Assembly: GCF_030272615.1 (NCBI RefSeq)
Contig: NC_081412.1
Location: forward strand, 105,142,796-105,206,795
Direction of reading: 5' to 3'
Origin: Cryptomeria japonica
Taxonomy: Eukaryota > Streptophyta > Pinopsida > Cupressales > Cupressaceae
DNA length: 64,000 bases
Below, piece after piece: positions 46,317-56,440 of this stretch. The translations under genes were made by a program, and so were the position numbers. The notes beneath the pieces are model-generated. The model searched no databases. It was not told the origin of the DNA and saw only the letters and a program-made list of their open reading frames with translations. Position 1 is the first letter of the stretch. Each line of letters opens with the position of its first letter.

Positions 46317-46341
46317 ACCCTAACCCAGTTTGGGTTAGGGT
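46317..46341 (+). repeat. Perfect 11-bp hairpin with telomere-like arms
   Basis: ACCCTAACCCA pairs with TGGGTTAGGGT across a gtt loop. The 3' LTR has the same hairpin with a G-C pair closing the loop instead of A-T. The arms contain one and a half CCCTAA units, not a telomeric array. Confidence 0.85.
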
Positions 46342-46451
46342 AGCATGAAAAATAATAAAAAAATTAAATGGAGGGTTAAGTTTATTCAAAAAAAATTTAA
46401 GGTTGTCATGGTTATATTATTATTAGGGTTAAGTTTTAAGGAACCCTATAT

Positions 46452-46454
<3 letters not shown>

Positions 46455-46512
<58 letters not shown>

Positions 46513-46683
46513 TGTATGTATGTATATACATACATATATATATATACATATATATATACATATATGTATGTATATATACATACATATATATATATGTATG
46601 TATGCATGTATATATGTATGTATATATATATGTATATATATATGTATGTATGTATATATGTATATATATATATATATATATAT
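46455..46683 (+). repeat. TA/TATG microsatellite in the 5' LTR
   Basis: About 230 bases of (ta)n, (tatg)n and related steps. The 3' LTR lacks it and instead holds a 59-bp duplication around 55737 and 55796. The ORFs that cross it are artefacts of the repeat. Confidence 0.95.
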
Positions 46684-47300
46684 TATTTTACATTCGTATT
46701 TTATATGTTTATATAAACATTTAAATATGATGTTTTAAATTTTAATTCTTTTGAAACTTTATATTTTAGGAAATTATAACGATTTCCTTTGTATGAGTTT
46801 TGGCCATAGGGGATTAACTTTAGTCCATCTAAATTTAGGTTTGTCGAGAATAAACTTTATAGGGCAAATTTTATTATGGATTTATTTAGCCCTTTAGTCA
46901 AATTTAATATACATTATAATTATTGTTAAATTGAAATATATGTGTTTTAAAAATCTAAGTGATAGAGTTAATTTAATTAATTCCTACAACGATTAAAAGA
47001 TAAATTGAGACCGATAATATCTCTTCTCAAATTAATTAAATATTTTTGCTTAAATGAATTTATTATTTATTAATTGATGAGATAATAATAAATTCTTTGG
47101 GGAGTTAATTTTCCACATGTAATTTTAGATTATCCCACTCACTTAATATAATTTTTTAAATTAACTTTAGGTGAAGAAGAGTTCAAATGTAGTTAAGACA
47201 AGACTTGATACTACGTTACTTTAATAAACTTAGCTTCATTAGGTTATGTTTTAAAAAAAAAATTATTTCGTTCGTGCCCAAAAGTTTGGGCATGACATTT

Positions 47301-47312
47301 TGGTATCAAAGC
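47301..47312 (+). promoter_or_regulatory. Primer binding site of the Tekay-like element
   Basis: TGGTATCAAAGC lies three bases after the 5' LTR. It differs by one base (G to A) from the tRNA-Met site. Confidence 0.85.
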
Positions 47313-47462
47313 AAGGTTTCCAACACTAGGAACCTTTCTCCATTATGTTTCTCTTTAAATTATTTAATTAATTATATTATATTCATTTTCTATGATATTT
47401 AATTTTAATTAATTAAATATTTCTCCGAAAAATTATTTATTTTATTTTATTTTCTCATAAGG

Positions 47463-49306
47463 ATGCCTCCGACTACACAACAAGCTCACAAGCGCGTAAG
47501 GGGTCCTAGGTGTGTACGCATGGCACGCGAAGAGGTCGATAGGGAGGAATCGGTTCCAGAAGGGAACCTAGAGCCTCCTCCTAAACAGTCGGTTGACCCA
47601 AACTGAGACATCTTAGTAGCTCTCCAAAACCTGATTGGTATAGTCCAAGATAGGCTTCCAACAAGGGGATCATCATGTTGAAAACCAGAACTCAGGGAGC
47701 CATAGATCAGCAAATAGGGAATGGAGTAGGAGTCCACCTCCTAATCCCATAGAGAGTCAGGCTAGGCATGAGCCTGAGTCCATTCACCTACCAGGACCAC
47801 CTCCAATAGCAGAGCCAGTGTATTATGAGAGAGCACGTTGGGAACCAGGGGATCTAATCAGAGAGGTTATGCTCCTCCAGCCACCATCTTTTGGGGGATC
47901 TACCGACAGGGTAGAAGCTAAGGCTTAGCTTTTGAGCCTAGATAGGTGCTTTGCATTGCACTCCTACGAGAGCAATGTAAAGGCACATGTAGTAGTCCAC
48001 CTATTGAGAGGAACGACCTCCACATGGTGGAGACAAGAGGAATACAAGTGTGGTTTAGTTGCTGATACTCTCACATGGGAGATTTTTATGGAGAGGTTCA
48101 GGGAGAGGTACTTGTCAGAGAATTACAGACAGTGTAGGATATATGAGTTCCATGATCTCCAGCAGAAGGGTCTCTCAGTGACCCAGTACGAGATCGAGAG
48201 TTCTTCGAGCTCTTGCCATACATGGACTACCTGAAAGATGAGATGCTTCTCATCAACTATTTTATCGGAGGGATGAATGTCGGCATAGCAGGACCAATGT
48301 CCGCTCCAGGGAGCCTTCGGGTTGCTATGGAGAAGGCCTTGATAGCAGAGGAGATTCAGGTCAAGCCATAGGATACAAAGGATCGGTTCCAAAACCAAAA
48401 CCCTATACCCAAGACATACGGGTTTAAGAAACCCCATTGGAAGGGTAATAACATACACACATCAAGGTTCTCCAAACCCCCTCCTCCGTAATTGTCACAA
48501 CAGAACCAGAGGCAGAGGCCTCCGTAGAGTCAACAAGGTGCAAAGCCCAAGTAGTGGTAGTCTTAGGGTCAAAGGCGAGATCAGAGATCTCCGATTCCTT
48601 ACACACCGTCGGCGAGGAATCAGCAGTCCTCCAGAGGTGGGTACAATGGTTCTAGTAGGACAGGGGGACAACCTTTCTCTAGGCCTTGAGCGCCCAGTTT
48701 CAGGCACACGGTGCTTGCTTCACATGTGGAGCCATGGGGCACATGGTGAGAGAGTGTCCTCAGGGTCAAATGGCAAGGAATCAGAGGATGGTGGCGTCAA
48801 AGCTTACAGTTGGAGAAATGGGTAGGCCCCATAGGGTCTTCGCAGCGGTTGACAATCGCCGGGGAGAGCACCAGGCCACAGTCATTGAGGCTGCAGGTAA
48901 GATCAGAGGTAGTAGTGTATCTATATTATTTGATTCAGGAGCTACTGACTCCTTTATATCTCCATTGGTTGTGGAGCATTGCAAGCTAGTGGTAACTAGA
49001 CAAGGTGTGAGTTGGGAAGTGGAGTTAGCTTCAGGGGCTAGAGTGTCAATGGAATTAGAGGTTAGGGCATGTCAGCTTCAGATTGGCAATACCACCACCT
49101 TAGTATACCTTAGAGTTACACCACTTGGATCATATGGCATCGTACTTGGCATGGATTGGCTTTATGTCCATAGAGCCAAGATGGATTGCCGCCTAAAAGA
49201 GATCGAGTGTGAGGATGATCATGGTTCACCCATAGTAATCACCAGAATTCAGAGACTCGTGTCTCTTCGTATGATTTCCGCAATGCAACTTAAGTGGAGC
49301 ATGTGA
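47463..49306 (+). pseudogene. Gypsy gag, zinc knuckle and protease of the Tekay-like element
   Basis: The ATG at 47463 (MPPTTQQAHKRVRG) starts gag. A stop near 47605 and frame changes near 47680, 48210 and 48680 break it. The capsid core is recognisable at 47932-48200 (HLLRGTTSTWWRQEE, then WEIFMERFRERYLSENY) and as GGMNVGIAGPMSAP near 48270. From 48686 the frame is open to 49306. It holds the knuckle CFTCGAMGHMVREC (48716-48757) and an intact protease motif LFDSGATDSFIS (48926 onward), followed by YGIVLGMDWLY. The protease matures the polyprotein in the particle. The gag breaks exclude function. Confidence 0.9.
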
Positions 49307-52205
49307 AAGGGATGTCAGTTATTTTCCATCACCATTAGTGATAGAGGGGAAAAGGATGAAAAGGAAACATCGATTGATGACCATCCTATCCTTAAAGGAT
49401 ATTCAGACGTGTTTCCTTCAAAGCTACCTAGAATGCTGCCCCGTAGAGAGATTGACTTTCATATAGACCTTGTACCAGAAGCTGAGCCAGTTTCAAGAGA
49501 ACCATATAGGATGACCACAAATGAGCTTAATGAGATCAAGACGAAGCTTGAGGAACTCCTAGAGAAGGGTCACATACATTCTAAAGTATCCCCTTGGGGT
49601 GCACCAGTCATCTTCGTGAAGAAGAAGAACAGATCTCTTCGGTTATGCATGGATTATCGTCAGTTGAACAAAGTAACCATCAAGAACCGATATCCCTTGC
49701 CCAGGATCGATGATTTATTTGACCAACTTTAGGGTGCCAAAGTATTTTCCAAAATTGATCTGAAGTGAGGATACCATCAGTTGAGAATAGTGGAAAGCGA
49801 TATCCACAAGACCACATTTTGCACTAGATATGTCCACTATGAGTTCACCATGGTTCTATTTGGTCTTACGAATGCTCCAGCTATTTTCATGAGCCTCATG
49901 AGTGGGGTATTCTGCACATTTCTTGACTATTTTGTGATTGTTTTCCTCGATGACATATTGATATATTCTTGGAATGAGAAGGAGCATGAGGAGCACCTAA
50001 GATAGGTTTTGCAGTGTTTAAGGGACAATCAGTTGTATGGCAGTTTGTCAAAGTGTGCATTCTTTCATTCAGAGGTGAAGTACCTTGGGCATGTTATTTT
50101 TGATGATGGGATCTCAGTTGACCCATCAAAGATTAGAGATATTATGGATTGGCTAGCACCAACCAGTGTGATAGAGGTCAAGAGCTTCATGGGCTCAGCA
50201 GGTTATTACCGACGCTTTGTTGAGGGATTCTCTAGAGTTGCACATCCTATTACTTCTCTTCAACATAAAGGGAAGAAATTCAAGTGGACAGAGAAGTGTA
50301 AGAGGGCCTTTCAGGAAATCAAAAAGGCACTTACTAGCGCACCTATCCTTGTAGTACCAGATCCCTTAGCTGACTTCATGGTTTGCACAGATGCTTCCCT
50401 AGAGGGTTTAGGAGCTATCCTTATGCTGGATGGTAGGGCTATAGCTTTTGAGTCTAGGAAACTTAAGACTCATGAGCTTAACTACCCTACTCATGACCTT
50501 GAGCTTGCAGTAGTAGTGCATGCACTTGCGAGGTGGAGACACTTCCTTTTGGGTCATCATTTTGACCTTCATTCAGACCATCAGAGCCTTTAATACATAT
50601 TCACTCAGCTGAACCTTAATGCACGTTAGAGGAGATGGATGGGGTTCTTGTGCGAGTATGATTTTGACATTCACTACATCAAAGGGAAAGAAAACGTAGT
50701 TGCAAATGCTTTGAGTAGGAGACGTCATGAGGTATACTCCATATCTATGGGCACGGATTTGAGAGATCATATATTGCAGTAGTTGCTAGAGGATGGATAG
50801 TATTTAGAGGTTTGTCAGGTGATACGATCTCAGAAAACTCTAGAAGGGAAATATGTGGATTATTCCTTAGAGTTTGATGGACTATTATGCCATAGAGTGC
50901 GCATCTATGTACCTTCTTCTGGGGAATTGCGAGAGTTCATTGTCACAGAGGCTCATAAAGCTCCTTATGCAGCACATCCCAAAGTTAATAAGATGCATGC
51001 TAACTTGAGATAGTTATATCATTGGCCAGGAATGTGGCAGCTCATTGCTAAGTTAGTAGCCTGATGCCTCAAGTGTCAGAGAGTCAAGGCGGAGCACTGC
51101 CATCCAGGTGGGTTGCTCTAGTCTCATGCTATACTAGAGTGGAAGTGGGATACTATATCCATGGATTTCATCATTGGTCTCCCTATGTCATCTTGTTGCC
51201 ATGATGCCATCTTGGTGAAAGTTGACAAGTTGACCAGTTCGGACTACCTTCACAACACTAGCAGTAGCACAGGTATTCTTGCGAGACATTATCAGACTTC
51301 ATGGCATTCCACTCAAGATTATTTCTGACAGAGATTCCCTCTTCAATTCTTCCTTTTGGAAGGCATTACAGGCAAATATGGGCATGAAGCTCATCTTCAG
51401 TACAACCTATCATCTAGAAACGGATGGTTAGATAGAGAGGGTTAACCAAGTGTTAGATGATATGCTTCACATGTATGTCATGGATCATTAGACAAGATGG
51501 GAAGAGTACTTTCCCTTAGTGGATTTTTCCTATAACAATGGGCATCACACTTCATTGGGGATTCCACCCTATCAGGCACTATATGACAGGCCTTGTAGGA
51601 CACTGTTAAGTTGGGACCGCATAGAGGACAGAGTTGCTATTGGTCCTGAGATAGTTCGGGACATGGAGTAGTAGATGGATTTGATTAGGCAACATCTTAG
51701 AGGGGCACATGATAGATAGAAGAAGTATGCACATGCGAAGAGGATAGATCATAGCTACTTGGTTGGAGATAGAGTCTTCTTGAGAGTGCGACCACATAAG
51801 AGTCCAATTCATTACGGAAAGGGTTCTAAGCTCGCACCTCACTTTGTAGGACTTTTTGAGATCTTTGAGAGGATAGGACCAGTTGCCTATCATTTAGCAT
51901 TGCCACCTAGCCTGTCACACATCCACAATGTGTTTCATGTATCAGTTTTGAGGAAGTACATTTATGATGAGTCTCATATTTTAGATTGGGATGCCTTGTA
52001 GGTGGAGTTGAATGGACAACTAGCTTTGGATCCCATTCGCATTTCGGCACGCTGGACACTGGCCCTTCGAGGTCGAGAGCTGGACTAGGTTAGGGTCCAG
52101 TGGGATTGCTATGATGAGGTTACGGCTTCATGGGAGGACGCAACACGTATGAGATCATAGTACCCCCATCTTTTTTATGAACTCCAGGAGGAAGTTCATG
52201 CCTAA
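49307..52205 (+). pseudogene. Gypsy pol of the Tekay-like element: RT, RNase H, integrase, chromodomain-like end
   Basis: RT begins near 49409, with [12 protein letters not shown] and [20 protein letters not shown] near 49646. The catalytic block FLDDILIYS starts at 49943. RNase H has CTDASLEGLGAIL near 50383 and HSDHQSL. The integrase zinc motif (HKAPYAAHP, CLKCQ near 51067) is still in frame 2, with stops at 49732, 49768, 50005, 50593, 50629, 50782 and 50800. Frame changes between 51060 and 51250 damage the first catalytic block (SMDFIIGLP). From about 51280 the frame 0 reading has ISDRDSLF, HVSVLRKY, and a chromodomain-like end to the stop at 52203-52205. All parts are present in order but none could be translated whole. 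Confidence 0.9.
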
Positions 52206-52215
52206 AGGGGGAGGG
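52204..52215 (+). promoter_or_regulatory. Polypurine tract of the Tekay-like element
   Basis: aaagggggaggg overlaps the polyprotein stop codon and directly precedes the 3' LTR. Confidence 0.85.
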
Positions 52216-55130
52216 TCTGAGGCTACCCTGACTCATCCTAGCATTTCAGTGATTTTAATGTTGAGACTATTATGGATGCTTTATTTTTATGCATTATGGA
52301 TTTAGAACTTATATGATTCCATGATTTGGATAACATTGATATATATGGGTGCTTCATTTCTATGCATTATAGATATAGAACTCTATATGATTCTAGAATA
52401 GGATAAATTTGAGAGGATGTCTGTCATTATTGGATTTGCAGGACTTTACTATGATGATAAAAATATGATGCATGTTTTATGTATGGATCGAAATTATGAG
52501 GATTATGATAACTGCTTATGTGGATTTATTTGGATATAAGATATATCGATTTGTTTAAATGTAAATTGTATGTAGAGTGTTTGATGTGTATTCTTATTCA
52601 TGTGTTTAATATTATATGAGGTTATTTGGAATTACTAATGTGTAATTGAGATGCCCAAGAAAATTATCCATGTGACTATGGAAACATTATGGAGAACCAA
52701 ACCTAGACCTATGTACCTTTGTAAAACCAGGGGTTGTCTATTTGGAGAGACAACACCCCGTATGTATCGTATTTTATTTGCAATATTAAATGATGCATGT
52801 GTGTTAAATTTTATTTATTGATTTATTTAAATCCAACAAGAGGCAATTTCCATGTGTAATTTTGTAATGTATTTTATTGTGTCACTTGACACATGTGTTG
52901 ATTTATGTCTTGATTTTTGACTTGTCTCTTGGAGGGAGTTGTTTCAACCATAGATTTTTCAAACATTTGAATGTGGTTCTAAATTTTCCTTGGGTAGAGA
53001 GTCTTTGGAGTGGTCAACTCAGGCTTGACCCAAAAATTAACTTCAGATGGGTTTATAAGGGGTCAAATGGATTCCTAGGGGTAGTTTAAAGGTGTTTCCT
53101 AAAGTCCATAAGGTATACCTATGGGCTAGAAGTACTTTTAGGCATGTGTCTACTCCCATGTGACTATTTAGTCATCTCAAAAAGTGGGTTTCCTCAGGTG
53201 AGCAAAAATTGAAATTAGAAGGTGCCATCTAGGTTAGATAACCTTCCCTTTTGATGTGAGATCCTTTTTCCCACTTTCTCTTACTTTTTCCTTTTTCAGT
53301 TTTAGAAACTTGTGAGAGCTCTCACTGAGGTCTTTTTAGGCAAGAATGAGAGACATTGTGGGTAATCACCCACTCTCCATTTTTGGAGATCATGCAATTT
53401 TGAAAAGAATAGTTTTGGGATAGAATTTTGGCTAAGTGTAGAAGAAAGGATTTGTGGAATTGGGCTACTCATCCTTAAACTAGTTCTAGCAAACCTTTGG
53501 GTAGATTGAAGGTTGGTTCATCTTCTCCTTTTGTTTCTTTTTATGTTGCATGTTTATGTTGGAAAGATTGCTTGTATGTAAAAGTTGTTTCTTGTATTTT
53601 GCTTTGTGAAAATTATTATGTGACCTATCTGTTACTTCTTTTATGCATTTTCTTGTGATTTGGGAGTAACCAAGGCCTTCTACTCTTGGGAGAGTAGGAT
53701 GGTCTTGTGGGTGGTAAAAATTTGACAGCTCTCGAGTGAGAGGCTCTCATTATGAGAGTGAACTCAATGGGTGTATATGTGACCCTTGCTGCATGGCCTG
53801 GTTTATGCATTTGGGGGTCATAAGGGGAGAAAGTATGACATGAATGCGTTGGAGGGCATAAGGATGTGGGGTTAATGAAATTACGATATATCTTTGTTTG
53901 CCATGAGGTGGCTTTGTGATCTACCATTCTTGCAGTCTCCTTAGGGTATTTGGTCCACTACCACCTGTGTAAAAACATCACATTTTTTGATGAAGTGTAG
54001 CCTTGGTTAGGAAAGTGTTTGATGTATGTTTTTCCCTTGCTTGTTGTGCTTGCATGTGTGTAACCTATCTAGGGCTTGGTTCTCCAAGCTCGGGGGTGGC
54101 TTCTAGAAAGCCTAGGCTGGTAGGTGAGCACTCCATGGTCATAGCCTCATGATTTATTTGTAGGTTGCTTTGAAAGAAAAGAAAAAGACAAGCTAGGAGT
54201 TGCTGGTTTTACTTGATTTGTAGAAAAAGATTTGGGAATGGGATATTATATTTTAGTTGCAGCAATGTAAAAGAAAAGCTATATGTTGTATTTATTTGAA
54301 AAAGAAATGTATAAATTTTGTTTAAAATCCTCATTTAATAGAAATGAGAGACTAGATGGGTAACTCACCCATTGTAATGTTGACTATATTGTATTTTAAA
54401 TATGCTTTAAAGAAATGTATTATTTTTATTAAGCTATTACTGTAAAAATGAAATGCTTATTTTTGGATTAAGTTCCTATAGTTATTGAAATAATATTTGT
54501 TGTATGCATGTTATTTCTGAAAATAAAAGTTCAGTTTGTTTCCTTATGCATATTAAAATAATAGAAATGAGTAAAGTAATAAACTTGCATGTTAGTAAGA
54601 GAATATTAAGCATTTATTGCTAATTATTTATTTTCAAATACAAATCATGGTTTAATAGATTTAATATGTCTATCTCTAAGATTAACTAAAATGATTCTGG
54701 ACTAATGTAGTTGTTGAATAAAGTTTATTAAATTCCGTAAATTTCCCTTTTATTTATTGCAGAAAATAAATCCAAAATTAATAGTCTCTCTAATTTTAGC
54801 AACAAGGTATTTAGAAGAAATAGAAATTCATTGATTTAAACCTATTAGTTTTGAAAACCTACTTTAAGAGATTTTAGAAGAAAAAAAATAAAAACAGTTT
54901 GTTTAAAGTGGATAAAAGAAAAAATTTCCCCTATTTCCATGCTGTCAATACATTGTTAATTTTTGCATAATTTAGGAAGCAAAGAAAAATATATTCATAT
55001 TTAGGCAAAATTAAAAATCTATTCTTAATATATATATATATATATATATGGATCTACATATTTTATTTAATAATGCACTCTGCCTGTGGAACTGTTTTTG
55101 AAAGCTTTAAAATCACAGTAAAAAAAAAAA

Positions 55131-55181
55131 TATGTATATATATATATATATAAATAGATATATATACATATATATAAATAG

Positions 55182-55222
<41 letters not shown>
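55131..55222 (+). repeat. TA / (CA)n microsatellite in the 3' LTR
   Basis: A (ta)n stretch runs into about 19 CA units at 55185-55222. The 5' LTR has only TA/TAGA steps at the matching place (45819-45861). Confidence 0.95.
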
Positions 55223-55231
<9 letters not shown>

Positions 55232-55354
55232 TTGGTATTTTTTAATATCAAAATACAAATTAAAAAATAAAATTTTGGGGACCCTAACCCTAACCCTCAA
55301 GGGGACCCGAAGCCGAGGCTCCCACGGGCTCCCCCCTTGGGCGGCATAGGCTCT

Positions 55355-55411
55355 CTGTGAGTCGCGTCCCATAGAGACGTCATAGGCGCAGCTGTGGGTC
55401 ATGGTTCACAG
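55355..55411 (+). repeat. CpG-rich hairpins, two units, 3' LTR
   Basis: Cores at 55355-55374 (CTGTGAGTCGCGTCCCATAG) and 55392-55411 (CTGTGGGTCATGGTTCACAG) are 37 bases apart. They correspond to the first two units of the five-unit array in the 5' LTR. About 100 bp of the array is missing here. Confidence 0.75.
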
Positions 55412-55585
55412 AGGCGCCGCAGTTGCACCAACGACGCTGTTGCGGCAGCCACGCCCTCTTACACTGCCCCCTATGTATAACCTCCTCCCCACCGCTGCTA
55501 CCTGCAACACAAAGCCCCCCATGCGACCTCTCCTCCTCCGCCTTGGCAAATTTGGCCCTCCTCCTTGCACAAAAGAAAATATAAA

Positions 55586-55610
55586 ACCCTAACCCGGTTC
55601 GGGTTAGGGT
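55586..55610 (+). repeat. Perfect 11-bp hairpin, 3' LTR copy
   Basis: ACCCTAACCCG pairs with CGGGTTAGGGT across gtt. It differs from the 5' LTR copy at both bases of the loop-closing pair, and the stem is unbroken in each. Confidence 0.85.
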
Positions 55611-56440
55611 AGCATGAAAAATAATTAAAAAAATAAATGGAGGGTTAAGTTTAGACAAATAAAATCTAGGTTGTCATGGTTATATTATTATTAGGGTTAA
55701 GTTTTAAGGAACCCTATATCCTTTATATATATATATGAACGTATAACTCTAACATTAAAATTATTATTTTACGTTCGTAATATATATATATATATGAACG
55801 TATAACTCTAACTTTAGAATTATTATTTTTCATATTTTATATGTTTATATAAACATTTAAATATGATGTTTTAAATTTTAATTCTTTTGAAACTTTATAT
55901 TTTAGGAAATTATAATGATTTCCTTTGTATTATTTTTGGCCATAGGGGATTAACTTTAGTCCACCTAAATTTAGGCTTGTCGAGAATAAACTTTATAGGG
56001 CAAATTTTATTATGGATTTATTTAGCCCTTTAGTCAAATTTAATACACATTATAATTATTGTTAAATTGAAATATAGGTGTTTTAAAAATCTAAGTGCTA
56101 GAGTTAATTTAATTAATTCCTACAATGATTAAAAAATAAATTGAGACTGATAATATCTCTTGTCAATTTAATTAGAGATTTTTTCTTAAATGAATTTATT
56201 ATTTATTAATTGATGAGATAATAATAAATTCTTTGGGGAGTTAATTTTCCACATGTAATTTTAGATTATCTTGCTCACTTAATATAGTTGTTTAATTAAA
56301 CTTTAGTTGAAGAAGAATTCAAATGTAGTTAAGACAAGACTTGATACTACGTTACTTTAATAAACTTAGCTTCATTAGGTTATGTTTAAAAATAAATAAA
56401 TTATTCCGTTCATGCCCAAAAGTTTGGGCATGACAGTACT

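Larger units (their letters stand above)
42914..47297 (+). repeat. 5' LTR of the Tekay-like element (4.38 kb)
   Basis: It starts TGTGAGGCCC and ends gtttgggcatgaca. The terminal 18-bp palindrome TGCCCAAAAGTTTGGGCA is at 47275-47292. Most of the LTR is A+T-rich. A ~400-bp CpG-rich island (about 45905-46320), (TA)n tracts (45722-45748, 45819-45861) and a long TATG/TA microsatellite (46455-46683) stand out. Small ORFs such as 43593-43787 recur in the other LTR only because the LTRs are duplicates. Confidence 0.95.
42914..56435 (+). mobile_element. Tekay/Del-like Gypsy chromovirus, 13.5 kb, with GTACT target duplication
   Basis: LTRs at 42914-47297 and 52216-56435 enclose gag, protease, RT, RNase H and integrase with a chromodomain-like end. 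gtact at 42909-42913 and 56436-56440 is a perfect 5-bp target duplication, which proves the limits. The very long LTRs (4.4 and 4.2 kb) and the ending VRVQWDCYDEVTASWE point to the Tekay/Del branch (family assignment from memory of the group). By eye the first 240 bases of the LTRs differ at about 5-6%. It inserted into a unit that carries a minus-strand protein remnant. Confidence 0.95.
52216..56435 (+). repeat. 3' LTR of the Tekay-like element (4.22 kb)
   Basis: It starts TCTGAGGC (the TG has mutated to TC) and ends gtttgggcatgaca, with the same terminal palindrome at 56413-56430. It is shorter than the 5' LTR mainly because three hairpin units and most of the TATG microsatellite are absent. 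It has its own (CA)n tract and a 59-bp tandem duplication (55737/55796). Confidence 0.95.

Noticed and set aside
45908-46323. G+C-rich ORFs of up to 135 codons
   Set aside because: The island is an array of hairpin repeats. ORFs are open in several frames on both strands, as expected from G+C richness, and the 3' LTR copy is shortened and frame-shifted.
45911-46341. accctaaccct strings as interstitial telomere sequence
   Set aside because: Only one to two units occur, they are of the TTAGGG rather than plant TTTAGGG type, and they form a hairpin. Not a telomeric array.
46345-46738. Overlapping ORFs of Tyr/Val/Cys/Met/Ile repeats on the plus strand, 78-123 codons
   Set aside because: They are translations of the TATG/TA microsatellite in the LTR and are absent from the other LTR.
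43593-53089. 64-70-codon ORFs conserved at 43593-43787 and 52877-53089
   Set aside because: They are the same LTR position in the two LTRs. Conservation reflects duplication at insertion, not coding.
55063-55402. Minus-strand ORFs with Val-Cys repeats
   Set aside because: They are translations of the (CA)n tract; no protein-like composition outside it.
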